Origin: Anaerobium acetethylicum
GTDB taxonomy: Bacteria; Bacillota; Clostridia; Lachnospirales; Lachnospiraceae
Reading direction: 5' to 3'
Assembly (NCBI RefSeq): GCF_900096945.1
Contig: NZ_FMKA01000031.1
Coordinates: 1-42,864, forward strand
DNA length: 42,864 bases
The notes under the pieces: model-generated
The model's database searches: none
Told to the model about the DNA's origin: nothing
What the model saw: the letters and a program-made list of their open reading frames with translations, nothing else
Program-made: the position numbers and the translations under genes
Shown: positions 16,667 through 25,036 of the stretch, one piece after another
How the letters are laid out: every line of letters starts with the position of its first letter
Numbering within the stretch: the stretch's first letter is position 1

Positions 16667-18070
16667 TTAAAAAGTATATTTTGTAATAGGGAATGAATCG
16701 AATACTCCCTGTCTTGCTGCTTCGATTGTTTCATATTCTCCTGCCTTTAGCATCTGTGCCAGGATGTTTCCGATTGCCGTTGCTTCTGTCGGGCCTGCAT
16801 AGACAAACTTCCTTGTGCTCTTAGCTGTCAGCTCGTTCAGATAGCCCGCATTGGATCCGCCTCCTACAATATGGATTCTGCTGTAGGTCCTTCCGGTAAT
16901 CGCTTCAATCTCTTTTACGGTCTCAGCATAACTGTCTGCAAGACTCTGGTAGATGCATGCGGCAAGTTCACCGATGGTAGCCGGCACAGCCTGGTCTGTA
17001 TCCCTGCAGTACTGCTTGATTGCCTCTGTCATATTGTCAGGAGACAGGAAGCAGGCTGCATTTACATCAACTCTTGATTTAAAGCTGTCAGCCTCAACTG
17101 CCATCTCGCAGAGCTGCGCAAAGGAATAGGCATCATTCAGTTCATGTCTGACAGACTGGATCATCCAAAGCCCCATGATATTCTTCAGGTAGCGGAACCT
17201 GTAGTCAATGCCGCCCTCATTTGTGAAATTGGCATTTCTGCTTCCCATGCTGCTGTCAGCTTCCATCCTTTCGATCCCCATAAGAGACCAGGTTCCCGAA
17301 CTGATATATAGATAATCGTCATCATTTGCCGGAACAGAAAGGACTGCCGAACCGGTATCATGGGTAGGCGGAAGCACGACTTCACAATCAAATCCGACTT
17401 CTTCAGCAACAGCCTCCGACAGCATTCCAACGAAAGTTTTTGGCATACAGATTTTGCAGAACATCTCTCTCGTATATCCTAATTTTTCAATCAGTTCGTA
17501 ATCCCAGTCTTTTGTAACAGGGCTGACCAGCTGTGTAGTCGTGGCATTCGTATATTCAGTAGTCTTCTTTCCAGTCAGCAGGTAGTGGAAATAGTCCGGA
17601 ACGAGAAGGAGGCTTTTTGCCTGTTCCATATGTTCAGGGTTCTGGGTCTTCACCGCCATCAGCTGATAGATCGTATTGAAAAGCTGTTTCTGGATGCCTG
17701 TCCGTGTGTAGAGCTCTTCTTCTGAAATAACTTCATAAACCTTGCTGTCGATGCCCTCTGTCCTCTTATCGCGGTACCCGACTGTTTTTCCGATTACCTT
17801 GTCTTCCCCGTCAAGCATGACGAAATCCACGCCCCATGTGTCAATCCCCATGCTGGCAGGAATCTTGCCGATTTCCTTGCATTTTTTCATGCCTGTTTTG
17901 ATCTCATCAAACAGCCTGTCAAATTCCCAGCACAAGTTTCCATCTTTTTTTACCATTCCGTTTTCAAAACGATGAATCTCTTCTAACTTGATTTTTCCGT
18001 CTTCTATTGTTCCTAAAATATGCCTTCCGCTTGATGCACCTATATCAACCGCCAAATAATAATTCTTCAT
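16667..18070 (-). CDS. rhaB: Rhamnulokinase
   Basis: A 467-aa FGGY-family sugar kinase that phosphorylates L-rhamnulose at O1. Seen: YYLAVDIGASSGRHILG at the N-terminus (ATP loop; ASSGR is the rhamnulokinase form), GIDTWGVDFVMLD (catalytic Asp), PPTHDTGSAVLSVP, YISSGTWSLMGIE and HIVGGGSNAGYLNEL (second ATP segment), then GPTEATAIGN. Together with rhaD it makes two of the three rhamnose steps. AAGGAGAG lies 9 nt before the ATG. The promoter must lie in the 60 nt between this start and the upstream terminator; TATAAT-like sequence is present near 18112. Confidence 0.95.
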   Translation of the reverse strand: MKNYYLAVDIGASSGRHILGTIEDGKIKLEEIHRFENGMVKKDGNLCWEFDRLFDEIKTGMKKCKEIGKIPASMGIDTWGVDFVMLDGEDKVIGKTVGYRDKRTEGIDSKVYEVISEEELYTRTGIQKQLFNTIYQLMAVKTQNPEHMEQAKSLLLVPDYFHYLLTGKKTTEYTNATTTQLVSPVTKDWDYELIEKLGYTREMFCKICMPKTFVGMLSEAVAEEVGFDCEVVLPPTHDTGSAVLSVPANDDDYLYISSGTWSLMGIERMEADSSMGSRNANFTNEGGIDYRFRYLKNIMGLWMIQSVRHELNDAYSFAQLCEMAVEADSFKSRVDVNAACFLSPDNMTEAIKQYCRDTDQAVPATIGELAACIYQSLADSYAETVKEIEAITGRTYSRIHIVGGGSNAGYLNELTAKSTRKFVYAGPTEATAIGNILAQMLKAGEYETIEAARQGVFDSFPITKYTF

Positions 18071-18131
18071 AATACGTTACTCTCCTTGTCATAAATGCTT
18101 ATACTCTAATTATAGTGAATACGACAAAAAA

Positions 18132-18170
18132 AAATAAGGACGTCATTTGATTGAAATAGCGTCCTTATTT
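18132..18170 (-). terminator. Terminator after the CmpB-family gene
   Basis: AAATAAGGACG (18132-18142) pairs with CGTCCTTATTT (18160-18170). On the minus strand it is followed by a run of Ts, so it ends the transcript of the gene at 18217-18897 before rhaB begins. Confidence 0.85.
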
Positions 18171-18216
18171 GCACATTTCACGAAAACAAAAGCCTGGCCG
18201 CAAGGGCTCTCCCCCT

Positions 18217-18897
18217 TCATTCCACATACTCGACTGTGTTATATATTTTATTCAGCCTTTCATCCGGATAATGTTCATCCAGGAATATCTCGAAGCTTCC
18301 GGATGGAGCGATTCCCCTGCTTCGTTCCCTCTGCCTGTTCTGCGCAAGGGCGGACAGGCCTATGTCAAAAACAAGAAACAGGAATATCGCCCAGGTCAGT
18401 GCCACATATCGTTTTTTTGACAGCCTGCCTGTTATGCTGCAGACATGTGGATAAATATGTTTTATGCTGATGTATCCATAGAAGCCCCAGATCAGCGAAT
18501 TAATGAGGTTGACCCGGCCGTTCAGATTAAACGGGAAGTTGCTATAATCCCAGGAAGTGTATTTGAAGACTTTTTCTAACAGCACGGAAGATCCGTATTC
18601 AAAAACCGTTCCCAGGACTGCGCTGGCCAGCATAATGATAACGCCTCTCATCTTTCTGATTCTATACAGAAGCAGGACCAGGACCACAAAGCCGAAGCCG
18701 TATATCTGGTTGAAGGGACCGTATATGACTCCCTGCCTGTTTACAAAATGACCTTCCTTAAAAAAATACCAGGTAATTTCATAACAATAACCGAGAACGC
18801 ACCCTGTCACGAAAGCCCAGACCAAGGTATAGAAGTTGATTTTCAAATCAGCTTCTTTCCGCACGGTTTCATTTTTAATGCGTTCACACTTCTCCAT
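18217..18897 (-). CDS. Multispan membrane protein, CmpB-type 'putative ABC transporter permease' family
   Basis: A 226-aa integral membrane protein with about five hydrophobic helices (for example LVWAFVTGCVLGYCYEITWY, FGFVVLVLLLYRI, GVIIMLASAVLGTVFEYGSS). The motif WDYSNFPFNLNGRVNLINSL is the hallmark of Pfam ABC_trans_CmpB, a Firmicute family annotated as a putative transporter without experimental proof that I know. No ATPase partner is next to it. It lies 88 nt downstream of the HtrA gene and is followed by a terminator, so the two are probably co-transcribed. The ribosome binding site of the first ATG is poor, and a TTG about 18 codons in is an alternative start. Confidence 0.85.
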   Translation of the reverse strand: MEKCERIKNETVRKEADLKINFYTLVWAFVTGCVLGYCYEITWYFFKEGHFVNRQGVIYGPFNQIYGFGFVVLVLLLYRIRKMRGVIIMLASAVLGTVFEYGSSVLLEKVFKYTSWDYSNFPFNLNGRVNLINSLIWGFYGYISIKHIYPHVCSITGRLSKKRYVALTWAIFLFLVFDIGLSALAQNRQRERSRGIAPSGSFEIFLDEHYPDERLNKIYNTVEYVE

Positions 18898-18985
18898 GTG
18901 CTGTCACCCGGCTCTCCTTTTTTCGTTTCCTATATACGCAAACCTCAGCCCGGCTTTAAATGCAGGCATAAAGTTCTGTTCTCTC

Positions 18986-20218
18986 TTAATTAGCTGGTTT
19001 TTCATCCAGTGTTACCTTAACCGCAATCTCCTCATATACATTGTCTGCAGCCCGCTGGATGGTGAGTACAACCTCAGTTCCAGCCTTATAGTATTCCAGC
19101 TTATCATCAAGGCGATCCTTTGTTGTAATGCTGTTTCCATCTATAGACGTGATGATATCGCCTTTTTGAATGCCCGCATCTTCAGCCAGGGAATCGTTTT
19201 CGACTGCTGCAACGAAAACACCCATAGGAATGTTGTAAGTTGCTGCAATCTCAGCGGTCACATCAACCGTCTGGATTGCCAGGTAGCCCTGTTCCGCTTC
19301 CGCAACTTTGACCTTAGTTTCCTGAAGCTCCAGCTCGTCGATAACAGGAATTGCTGTGGAAATGGGGATTGCATATCCCATCCCTTCCACATCGCTTGAC
19401 GAAAATTTGACTGCGTTAATCCCAATCACTTCGCCTCTGATGTTAAGAAGGGCTCCGCCGCTGTTGCCAGGGTTGATTGCCGCATCTGTCTGTATTAGGG
19501 CAAAGGTCACATTATTGACGGTAACTTCCCTGTGCAGGGCGCTTATTACTCCGGCTGTGACTGATTGTCCATATCCCAGTGCATTTCCAATTGCAATGGC
19601 AGTTTCTCCAACAATAAGCTTGTCTGAGTCGCCAAGTTCCGCTATCTTGATCTGATTCAGCGTACTTTCCGAAATACCGCTCAGTGGAATGGCGATCACT
19701 GCAAGATCATGATTTGGATCTGCACCTTTCAGCAAAGCCTCATAGGACTGTTCATCAATAAAGGTGACTGACATGCTGTCTACGCCTTCAATCACGTGAT
19801 TATTGGTTACAACGAGAAGTTCGGAATCATTTTTCCCGATGATGATTCCGGAACCGGCGCTCTGGCTTTCATAAGTCCTGCCCGGTCCCCATCGGTACTG
19901 TTCGGTCACCGTCGTCGTATTCTTGATGGATACGACTGAGGGCATTACTGCTTTGACGACACTGGAAACATCGGTGACGGTTACTGTATTGCCATCTCCG
20001 GTCTCAATGATCTTCTCCACATCTTCTTCTGTGATCCCATCAGAATCATCATTTTGATCCGTTCCCGGACTGCTGTCCGGAATGATCCTTCCGGCAATAT
20101 ATTTGGCAGTCTGGAATCCCGCTCCCGCCACGCCTCCAAACAGCAGGGCGAGCGCCACAGTTATTGCAACTATTTTCATCGTAGTCCAATTCTTATTGCC
20201 TTCTGGATCTTTAAACAT
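18986..20218 (-). CDS. htrA: HtrA/DegP-like membrane-anchored serine protease
   Basis: A 410-aa trypsin-like protease with one N-terminal membrane anchor (IVAITVALALLFGGVAGAGF), an acidic linker, a chymotrypsin-fold domain with the triad His141 (VTNNHVIEGV), Asp171 (NHDLAVIAI) and Ser253 (NPGNSGGALL), and one C-terminal PDZ domain (GVFVAAVENDSLAEDAGIQK, GDIITSIDG). HtrA proteins degrade misfolded proteins outside the membrane. All catalytic residues are present. ATG 20218 is preferred because AGGAG lies 8 nt before it; a GTG three codons earlier overlaps that site. It is the middle gene of a probable three-gene unit with a 112-aa unknown upstream and the CmpB-family protein downstream. Confidence 0.95.
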   Translation of the reverse strand: MFKDPEGNKNWTTMKIVAITVALALLFGGVAGAGFQTAKYIAGRIIPDSSPGTDQNDDSDGITEEDVEKIIETGDGNTVTVTDVSSVVKAVMPSVVSIKNTTTVTEQYRWGPGRTYESQSAGSGIIIGKNDSELLVVTNNHVIEGVDSMSVTFIDEQSYEALLKGADPNHDLAVIAIPLSGISESTLNQIKIAELGDSDKLIVGETAIAIGNALGYGQSVTAGVISALHREVTVNNVTFALIQTDAAINPGNSGGALLNIRGEVIGINAVKFSSSDVEGMGYAIPISTAIPVIDELELQETKVKVAEAEQGYLAIQTVDVTAEIAATYNIPMGVFVAAVENDSLAEDAGIQKGDIITSIDGNSITTKDRLDDKLEYYKAGTEVVLTIQRAADNVYEEIAVKVTLDEKPAN

Positions 20219-20312
20219 ATAAAGCACTCCTCTCGAACTGCTGAAGCAATTACTTTGAAGTCTTCACAAATCTTCTATCCTGTATCATTTCAGAATCAGG
20301 CCTTCAGAACGC

Positions 20313-20651
20313 CTAAATACTGTCCCTCGCATAAGCTTCGATCTGGTTATCCTGCTTCAGTTCCACTACAAGCTCTTCCAGTTCCCTTACATATTCACTG
20401 ACAAGCTGGTCTGGATTTTTCTGCTCTCCAAATTGGTCAAAGGCTTTTCGGTATTTTTCTATAAAGCTTTTAATGTCCTTATTGTTGATATTCTTGTGAT
20501 AAAAAGGCGCCAGGCTGATTACAGCTGCGTCAAACGGATGCACCTCAAAATAGTCTGCGCTTATCATCCCACCGAATGCAAGCCGGTCCGAATTATAGAT
20601 TCCTCTTGCTATCCATTCCAGGGATAATGCATCATGATGATTGATCGACAT
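20313..20651 (-). CDS. Hypothetical protein, 112 aa
   Basis: A small soluble protein with no family I recognise. The N-terminus (MSINHHDALSLEWIARGIY) is followed by FGGMISADYFEVHPFDAAVI and a charged helical C-terminus (around YVRELEELVVELKQDNQ). No signal peptide, membrane segment or complete metal site is visible. AAAGGAGGGG lies 7 nt before the ATG. It starts the unit that includes htrA, 94 nt downstream. Confidence 0.65.
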   Translation of the reverse strand: MSINHHDALSLEWIARGIYNSDRLAFGGMISADYFEVHPFDAAVISLAPFYHKNINNKDIKSFIEKYRKAFDQFGEQKNPDQLVSEYVRELEELVVELKQDNQIEAYARDSI

Positions 20652-20680
20652 AGAAACCCCTCCTTTAATATGATATTACC

Positions 20681-20726
20681 AGAAATGCTGCAACCACGTC
20701 AGGAAACTGTGGTCTGCAGCATTTCT
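20681..20726. other. Stem-loop after hcp
   Basis: AGAAATGCTGCA (20681-20692) pairs perfectly with TGCAGCATTTCT (20715-20726), with CCAC/GTGG pairing inside. It is placed where an hcp terminator would be, but neither side has a clear U-run on the minus strand, so the role is uncertain (mRNA 3' end stabiliser or weak terminator). Confidence 0.55.
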
Positions 20727-20782
20727 AAAAGTTTTATGCAATTATGCTGTCTATGCTTTTATTAGATTACCGGCAGATACAA

Positions 20783-22414
20783 TCATTTTCCCATAAAAAG
20801 CGCAATATCATCATCAACAGTTCCAATACCAGCAATGCCGAAAGTCTCGACAAGTACCTTTGCTACATTCGGTGACAGGAATGCAGGAAGTGTTGGTCCA
20901 AGGTGGATATTCTTAACTCCAAGGTAAAGGAGTGCCAGAAGTACGATAACAGCCTTCTGCTCATACCATGCGATGTTGTAAGCGATAGGAAGCTGGTTCA
21001 CGTCGTCAAGTCCAAATACCTCTTTGAGTTTCAGAGCAATCAGAGCCAATGAATAAGAATCATTGCACTGTCCGGCATCGAGAACCCTCGGAATGCCGCC
21101 AATATCGCCAAGATTCAGCTTGTTATAACGGTATTTTGCGCAGCCTGCGGTCAGGATCACTGTATCTTTCGGAAGCTTTTCAGCAAATTCCGTGTAGTAT
21201 TCCCTGGATTTCATTCTGCCATCGCATCCTGCCATAACAAAGAATTTTTTGATTGCGCCGGATTTCACGGCATCTACAACCTTATCAGCAAGAGCAAATA
21301 CCTGCTCATGGGCAAAACCGCCAACGATTTTTCCGCTTTCAATCTCTTCAGGCGCTGGCAGAGTCTTTGCGAACTCAATAATCTCAGCAAAATTCTTTCT
21401 GCCATGTTCGTCAGCCTCTATATGGGTGCAGCCAGGATATCCTGAAGCGCCGCTTGTAAATATCCTGTCTCTGATCTCTTCGCTTCTCGGCGGAACGATG
21501 CAGTTGGTAGTGAACAGGATTGGTCCATGGAAGGAAGCAAACTCATCAAGCTGTTTCCACCATGCATTTCCATAGTTTCCAACAAAATTATCATATTTTT
21601 TGAAAGCAGGATAATAATGTGCCGGAAGCATTTCGCTATGGGTATATACATCCACGCCTGTTCCCTTGGTCTGCTCAAGAAGCTGTTCAAGATCTGTCAG
21701 GTCGTGGCCCGAAATCAATATCGCCGGATTGTTTCTGACTCCAATGTTTACTTCTGTAATTTCAGGATTTCCGTATTTGGAGGTATTGGCCTCGTCAAGA
21801 AGTGCCATTGCCGCCACGCCGAATTTTCCAGTTTCAAGAGTCAGCGCAACAAGTTCATCTGCAGAAAGGCTGTCATTCAGTGTCGCAGCCAGCGCTTTGT
21901 AGACGAATGCATAAATATCAACGTTCTCTTTTCCGATATTCAGTGCATGATGGGTATATGCTGCAAGTCCTTTCAGACCGTAGATGATCAATTCCCTCAG
22001 GGATCTTACGTCCTCATTGGCAGTAGCAAGAACGCCGATACCGGCTGCCTTTTCAAGCATAGCTTCTTTTGATGACGCTTCAAATGTTGCTGCATCGTGC
22101 AGATCAGCCCCAGCAGCCTTTCCACGCAGTCCGTTCCTCAGTTCGATCATTTTATTGATTTCTTTTACAAAAGCCTCGTCATCAAAATTTGCATTTGTGA
22201 TTGTCATAAACAGACACTTAATAACTTCATGGTTTACTTCAGCAAGGTCCTTAACATCGAGCCCGCCTTTTGAGATGATTTCAGAAATGCCTTTCAGTGT
22301 ATAGACTAATAGATCCTGGAGCTTTGCAACTTCTTCATTTTTTCCGCATACACCTTTTACCTCACATCCGGTGCCTTTTGCTGCTTCCTGACATTGAAAA
22401 CAAAACATGCTCAT
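20783..22414 (-). CDS. hcp: Hydroxylamine reductase (hybrid-cluster protein)
   Basis: A 543-aa Hcp. The N-terminal [20 protein letters not shown] has the four cysteines that hold the cubane Fe-S cluster; later Cys-containing motifs [45 protein letters not shown] and [10 protein letters not shown] provide ligands of the hybrid Fe-S-O cluster. Hcp acts as an NO or hydroxylamine reductase in anaerobes facing nitrosative stress. Length and motifs are those of the normal enzyme. A Crp/Fnr regulator is encoded divergently and a dyad fits a class II activator site on the inferred hcp promoter. The leader is long (about 155 nt) and contains small hairpins. AAGGAGGAC precedes the ATG. Confidence 0.97.
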   Translation of the reverse strand: MSMFCFQCQEAAKGTGCEVKGVCGKNEEVAKLQDLLVYTLKGISEIISKGGLDVKDLAEVNHEVIKCLFMTITNANFDDEAFVKEINKMIELRNGLRGKAAGADLHDAATFEASSKEAMLEKAAGIGVLATANEDVRSLRELIIYGLKGLAAYTHHALNIGKENVDIYAFVYKALAATLNDSLSADELVALTLETGKFGVAAMALLDEANTSKYGNPEITEVNIGVRNNPAILISGHDLTDLEQLLEQTKGTGVDVYTHSEMLPAHYYPAFKKYDNFVGNYGNAWWKQLDEFASFHGPILFTTNCIVPPRSEEIRDRIFTSGASGYPGCTHIEADEHGRKNFAEIIEFAKTLPAPEEIESGKIVGGFAHEQVFALADKVVDAVKSGAIKKFFVMAGCDGRMKSREYYTEFAEKLPKDTVILTAGCAKYRYNKLNLGDIGGIPRVLDAGQCNDSYSLALIALKLKEVFGLDDVNQLPIAYNIAWYEQKAVIVLLALLYLGVKNIHLGPTLPAFLSPNVAKVLVETFGIAGIGTVDDDIALFMGK

Positions 22415-22575
22415 TTTTAGTCCTCCTTATGTTTGTATTTGAAAATCCATACTCATCTAATCAGCGACAGACAGTCAAAACGGATGTTCTCAATCCGCTT
22501 ACGCTACTTGCTCATAACCTTATTACCACTTCGTGATAATTAGCTTAAATTATCTGACACTAATCATATGTTTAT

Positions 22576-22618
22576 AGTATAATAAATCTAATCACAAAAA
22601 TATGTAACTACGGTTACA
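22576..22618 (-). promoter_or_regulatory. hcp promoter with Fnr/HcpR-type dyad near -41.5
   Basis: The perfect dyad TGTAAC-tacg-GTTACA occupies 22603-22618 (centre 22610.5). A minus-strand TATACT (22576-22581) would start hcp transcription near 22569, placing the dyad centre at about -41.5, the class II activator position. On the plus strand TATAAT (22578-22583) could start the regulator gene near 22590, putting the same dyad downstream of that start, where binding would repress. Confidence 0.6.
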
Positions 22619-22632
22619 CTCAGGAGGTAAAA

Positions 22633-23295
22633 ATGCATCAATACATCAGTAAATTGTCAAAAGCAGATTTATTCAATGGGCTTAGTTCTTCAGATTTGGA
22701 GAACCTTCTGGATTTGAACTACTGTATATTAAGCAGATATCCCAGGAACACCGTTATCATCCAGGAGGAGGATTTATGCAGGTCCATCGGTTTTGTCCTT
22801 GAGGGCTCCCTTGCGGTCCAGCAGGCAACCTCAGAAGGAAATGTAGTGACCGTTAAAATTCTGGAAAAAAACAATAGTTTTGGCGAGGCGCTTCTGTTCT
22901 CTTCAAATCCACGTTACAAATTCAGCCTGACCAGCTCTTCTGACTCAACCATATTCTATGTTCCTTTTGACCAGACAGAAAAGCTGCTGAAGGCAAGCGA
23001 CGTGTTCAGTACGAACTATATTGCTTTTTTATCAAACCGTATCTCAGAATTTAAAAACACCATAAAAATACTGGCTCACAAGGATGTCCGGACAAGGCTG
23101 CTCATCTACCTGGCGGGGGAATCCCGAAAGGCTGGCAGCCCGGTCTTTGAACTTCCCCACTCGAAAACTGAAATCGCTGATATACTGGGCGTTGCCAGAC
23201 CGTCCGTCTCCAGGGAGCTTCAGCGCATGCAGCAGGATGACCTGATCCGGTTCGAACACCGGCATATGACCATATTAAAGCCAGAACTTTTCTAA
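22633..23295 (+). CDS. Crp/Fnr-family regulator, HcpR-like
   Basis: A 220-aa regulator with an N-terminal cyclic-nucleotide-like beta-barrel (YPRNTVIIQEEDLCRSIGFV, NNSFGEALLFS), a dimer helix and a C-terminal winged helix-turn-helix (TEIADILGVARPSVSRELQR). It lacks the N-terminal four-cysteine Fe-S motif of Fnr, as is usual for HcpR-type proteins, which sense nitrosative stress probably by heme; binding of a cofactor cannot be told from sequence. The divergent position beside hcp and the dyad between them support the assignment. CAGGAGG lies 6 nt before the ATG. Confidence 0.88.
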   Translation: MHQYISKLSKADLFNGLSSSDLENLLDLNYCILSRYPRNTVIIQEEDLCRSIGFVLEGSLAVQQATSEGNVVTVKILEKNNSFGEALLFSSNPRYKFSLTSSSDSTIFYVPFDQTEKLLKASDVFSTNYIAFLSNRISEFKNTIKILAHKDVRTRLLIYLAGESRKAGSPVFELPHSKTEIADILGVARPSVSRELQRMQQDDLIRFEHRHMTILKPELF

Positions 23296-23354
23296 TCCGG
23301 CAGCATTGCATCTGCCGGGAAAGAACTGCCTTGGCATACTGACGGATTATATAA

Positions 23355-23396
23355 AATGTGCCCCTCATGTTTCTTCCAAACCATGAGGGGCACATT
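23355..23396. terminator. Terminator between convergent genes
   Basis: A perfect 15-bp stem (23355-23369 with 23382-23396) around a 12-nt loop lies between the Crp/Fnr gene and the flavin reductase-rubredoxin gene. The minus-strand side is followed by a T-rich stretch. Confidence 0.8.
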
Positions 23397-23459
23397 GTGA
23401 TTCACTAACAGTCGCCTGCGTGATTTTTTTCTGTTTCAGTTCTGCTGAGTCCGATTAAT

Positions 23460-24122
23460 CTATACTTCTTTTTTCACAAAAACCGCTTTCGGCTTTTTGC
23501 ATATCGGACACTTATAATCGTCTGGCAGCTCTTCAAATGGGATATCGCCATCATAAACATATCCGCATACGCTGCAGACGTATTTTATGCTTTTGGCTTC
23601 TTCCTTCGTTTCTTCCTTTGGCTCCTCCGCAATATAAGTTGGCGCATTCTTAGGACTCTTCCCTTTTACGACCTTATGATAATATGCGTAGGTCATCGGT
23701 ACGCCTGCAGAAAGTACATCTGCATCTACTACTTTTCCAAGGAAAACAGTATGGGTATCCGTTTCCATCTTATTGATGACCTCGCATGTAACATATGCGC
23801 AACCTTCTTTTACCACCGGCATCTCTCCGCGCACTTCATAAGCGACGGAATCGAACTTGTTAACGTCTTTTCCTGTCTGGAAGCCGAAGGTTCCGATAAT
23901 TGACGGATCCGAATCTTCTGCAAGAATGGAAATTGCAAATCTGCCGCTCTTTTCAATGCACTGGTTTGTATAGTTGTCATGGTTGATGCTGATTGCAATC
24001 GTTGCAGGACTTGATGTGATCTGCATAGCACTGTTTGCCGTGCAGCCGGTTGGACGTTCTCCGTCCCAGGTTGAAATGATATAAACTCCATATGACAGAT
24101 TCCTGAATGCATTATTGTTCAT
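23460..24122 (-). CDS. hrb: Flavin reductase-rubredoxin fusion (high-molecular-weight rubredoxin)
   Basis: 220 aa in two domains. Residues 1-155 are a flavin-reductase-like FMN-binding domain ([20 protein letters not shown] at the start, [19 protein letters not shown]). After a Glu/Lys linker the C-terminus is a rubredoxin ([10 protein letters not shown] and CPICKKP, the two Cys knuckles). The same architecture is known as Hrb in Moorella, where it passes electrons to a flavodiiron NO/O2 reductase. That partner is not in this window, but hcp and its regulator are next door, suggesting a nitrosative or oxidative stress role. GGAGGGAAGAATC precedes the ATG. It lies downstream of the rubredoxin gene with a terminator between them. 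Confidence 0.92.
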   Translation of the reverse strand: MNNNAFRNLSYGVYIISTWDGERPTGCTANSAMQITSSPATIAISINHDNYTNQCIEKSGRFAISILAEDSDPSIIGTFGFQTGKDVNKFDSVAYEVRGEMPVVKEGCAYVTCEVINKMETDTHTVFLGKVVDADVLSAGVPMTYAYYHKVVKGKSPKNAPTYIAEEPKEETKEEAKSIKYVCSVCGYVYDGDIPFEELPDDYKCPICKKPKAVFVKKEV

Positions 24123-24175
24123 GATTCTTCCCTCCGAATCGTTTTTCTTTTATTTTCTCCATAAATAGAAAAAAC

Positions 24176-24206
24176 GTTCAGGTGTGACAAAAAGCCACAC
24201 CTGAAC
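24176..24206 (-). terminator. Terminator between rubredoxin and hrb
   Basis: GTTCAGGTGTG (24176-24186) pairs with CACACCTGAAC (24196-24206); on the minus strand it is followed by GTTTTTT. It is 11 nt after the rubredoxin stop and 53 nt before the hrb start, leaving little room for a separate hrb promoter, so readthrough probably sets a lower hrb level. Confidence 0.75.
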
Positions 24207-24216
24207 CATTTTCATC

Positions 24217-24372
24217 TTATATTTCTGTAAACGCGTCTTTATCAAGACCGCATACAGGGCAAACCCAGTCTTCAGGAACATCTTCCCAAGCTGTACCTGG
24301 AGCAACTCCGTTATCTGGATCGCCTGCTTCAGGATCATACACATAACCACATGGACATTCGTATTTCTTCAT
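24217..24372 (-). CDS. Rubredoxin with a one-residue-shorter first knuckle
   Basis: A 51-aa rubredoxin beginning [20 protein letters not shown] and ending around [14 protein letters not shown]. The second Cys knuckle is normal (CPVCG). The first reads C-P-C-G instead of the usual C-x-x-C-G, one residue shorter. All other family residues (YVYDP, GDPDNG, PGT, the aromatic core) are present. It carries single electrons, probably to a flavodiiron protein, rubrerythrin or the hrb partner. A GGAGGTGC-like site lies before the ATG. The gene is short and a longer overlapping frame on the same strand is a shadow. Confidence 0.92.
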   Translation of the reverse strand: MKKYECPCGYVYDPEAGDPDNGVAPGTAWEDVPEDWVCPVCGLDKDAFTEI

Positions 24373-24487
24373 AAATAGCACCTCCATCATATAATTATCA
24401 ATTTATTCAAATAACTTTGAACCATTATATTATAACACGATTGTAAAAGTAAATCAATCCCAAAATAATAATGATTACTGTTATCAT

Positions 24488-24554
24488 CAAATTGCTGATT
24501 TTGCAATTTGTGTGCCTCATATGTGACTGTGAAGAACGTAGTCCTGAATAGTTA
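24488..24554 (-). repeat. 67-bp dispersed repeat, copy B
   Basis: The reverse complement of this stretch matches 8704-8770 at 61 of 67 positions without gaps. It starts 2 nt past the ppnP stop codon, so it lies in the 3' region of that transcript. It retains the terminal inverted repeat CAAATTG-N9-CAATTTG. Confidence 0.75.
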
Positions 24555-24556
24555 CG

Positions 24557-24865
24557 TTATTTGTATGAGCAGCAGTAGTCCACATATTTCTCAACGATCA
24601 TCTTAAAGCTTGAATCAGCTGGCACATCATAATTCTGTCCGGCTGTATACAATGTGTATTCTGTCTCTCCCGGCAGCATGACCGACATATCACCGCCAAG
24701 GATCTCCATATTTTCACTTGCCGCAGTGCTGAACTCATACTCTCCAGCCATCATAAATCCAAGGGTCTTGCGTTCGCCATTCTCAAATAAAACAGTTCGG
24801 CTTGTAACTTTTCCATCAAAATATACATTTGCTTTCTTAACTACCGTAACATTCTTAAAGTCCAT
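24557..24865 (-). CDS. ppnP: Pyrimidine/purine nucleoside phosphorylase
   Basis: A 102-aa single-domain cupin of the PpnP (YaiE, formerly DUF1255) family, which phosphorolyses several nucleosides to base and ribose 1-phosphate. Seen: [27 protein letters not shown], the strongly conserved [11 protein letters not shown] and VPADSSFKM. Length is slightly above the usual 94-95 aa because of a Cys-containing C-terminal tail. AAGGAGATAATAT precedes the ATG, and a fully consensus promoter lies about 80 nt upstream. It is a single gene ending at repeat copy B. Confidence 0.92.
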   Translation of the reverse strand: MDFKNVTVVKKANVYFDGKVTSRTVLFENGERKTLGFMMAGEYEFSTAASENMEILGGDMSVMLPGETEYTLYTAGQNYDVPADSSFKMIVEKYVDYCCSYK

Positions 24866-24933
24866 ATATTATCTCCTTAATCTCTTCATATTGAAAGTCA
24901 GGCAGCTGTTCGCAGACCTGAATTGCTACAAAA

Positions 24934-24962
24934 ATTATATAAGCCACTGGTAATGATGTCAA
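24934..24962 (-). promoter_or_regulatory. Consensus promoter of ppnP
   Basis: Minus-strand TTGACA (24957-24962), exactly 17 nt spacer, and TATAAT (24934-24939). Both hexamers are perfect, so expression should be strong unless repressed. Confidence 0.8.
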
Positions 24963-24998
24963 GAAAAAGGTTACTGGCCACAGAGTGATATGAAAAAA

Positions 24999-25027
24999 GG
25001 TTACTGCCCACAAAGTGAACAGTAACC
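24999..25027 (-). terminator. Terminator of the DUF4317 gene, part-duplicated
   Basis: GGTTACTG (24999-25006) pairs with CAGTAACC (25020-25027), followed on the minus strand by TTTTTT. A second copy of the unit AAAAAGGTTACTG-CCACA-AGTGA lies just beyond (about 24965-24990), so one arm of the terminator is tandemly duplicated. Confidence 0.75.
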
Positions 25028-25036
25028 CAAAAAGAT

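Noticed and set aside
24150-24350. 66-codon minus-strand frame
   Set aside because: A different frame over the rubredoxin gene (24217-24372), which is the real product.
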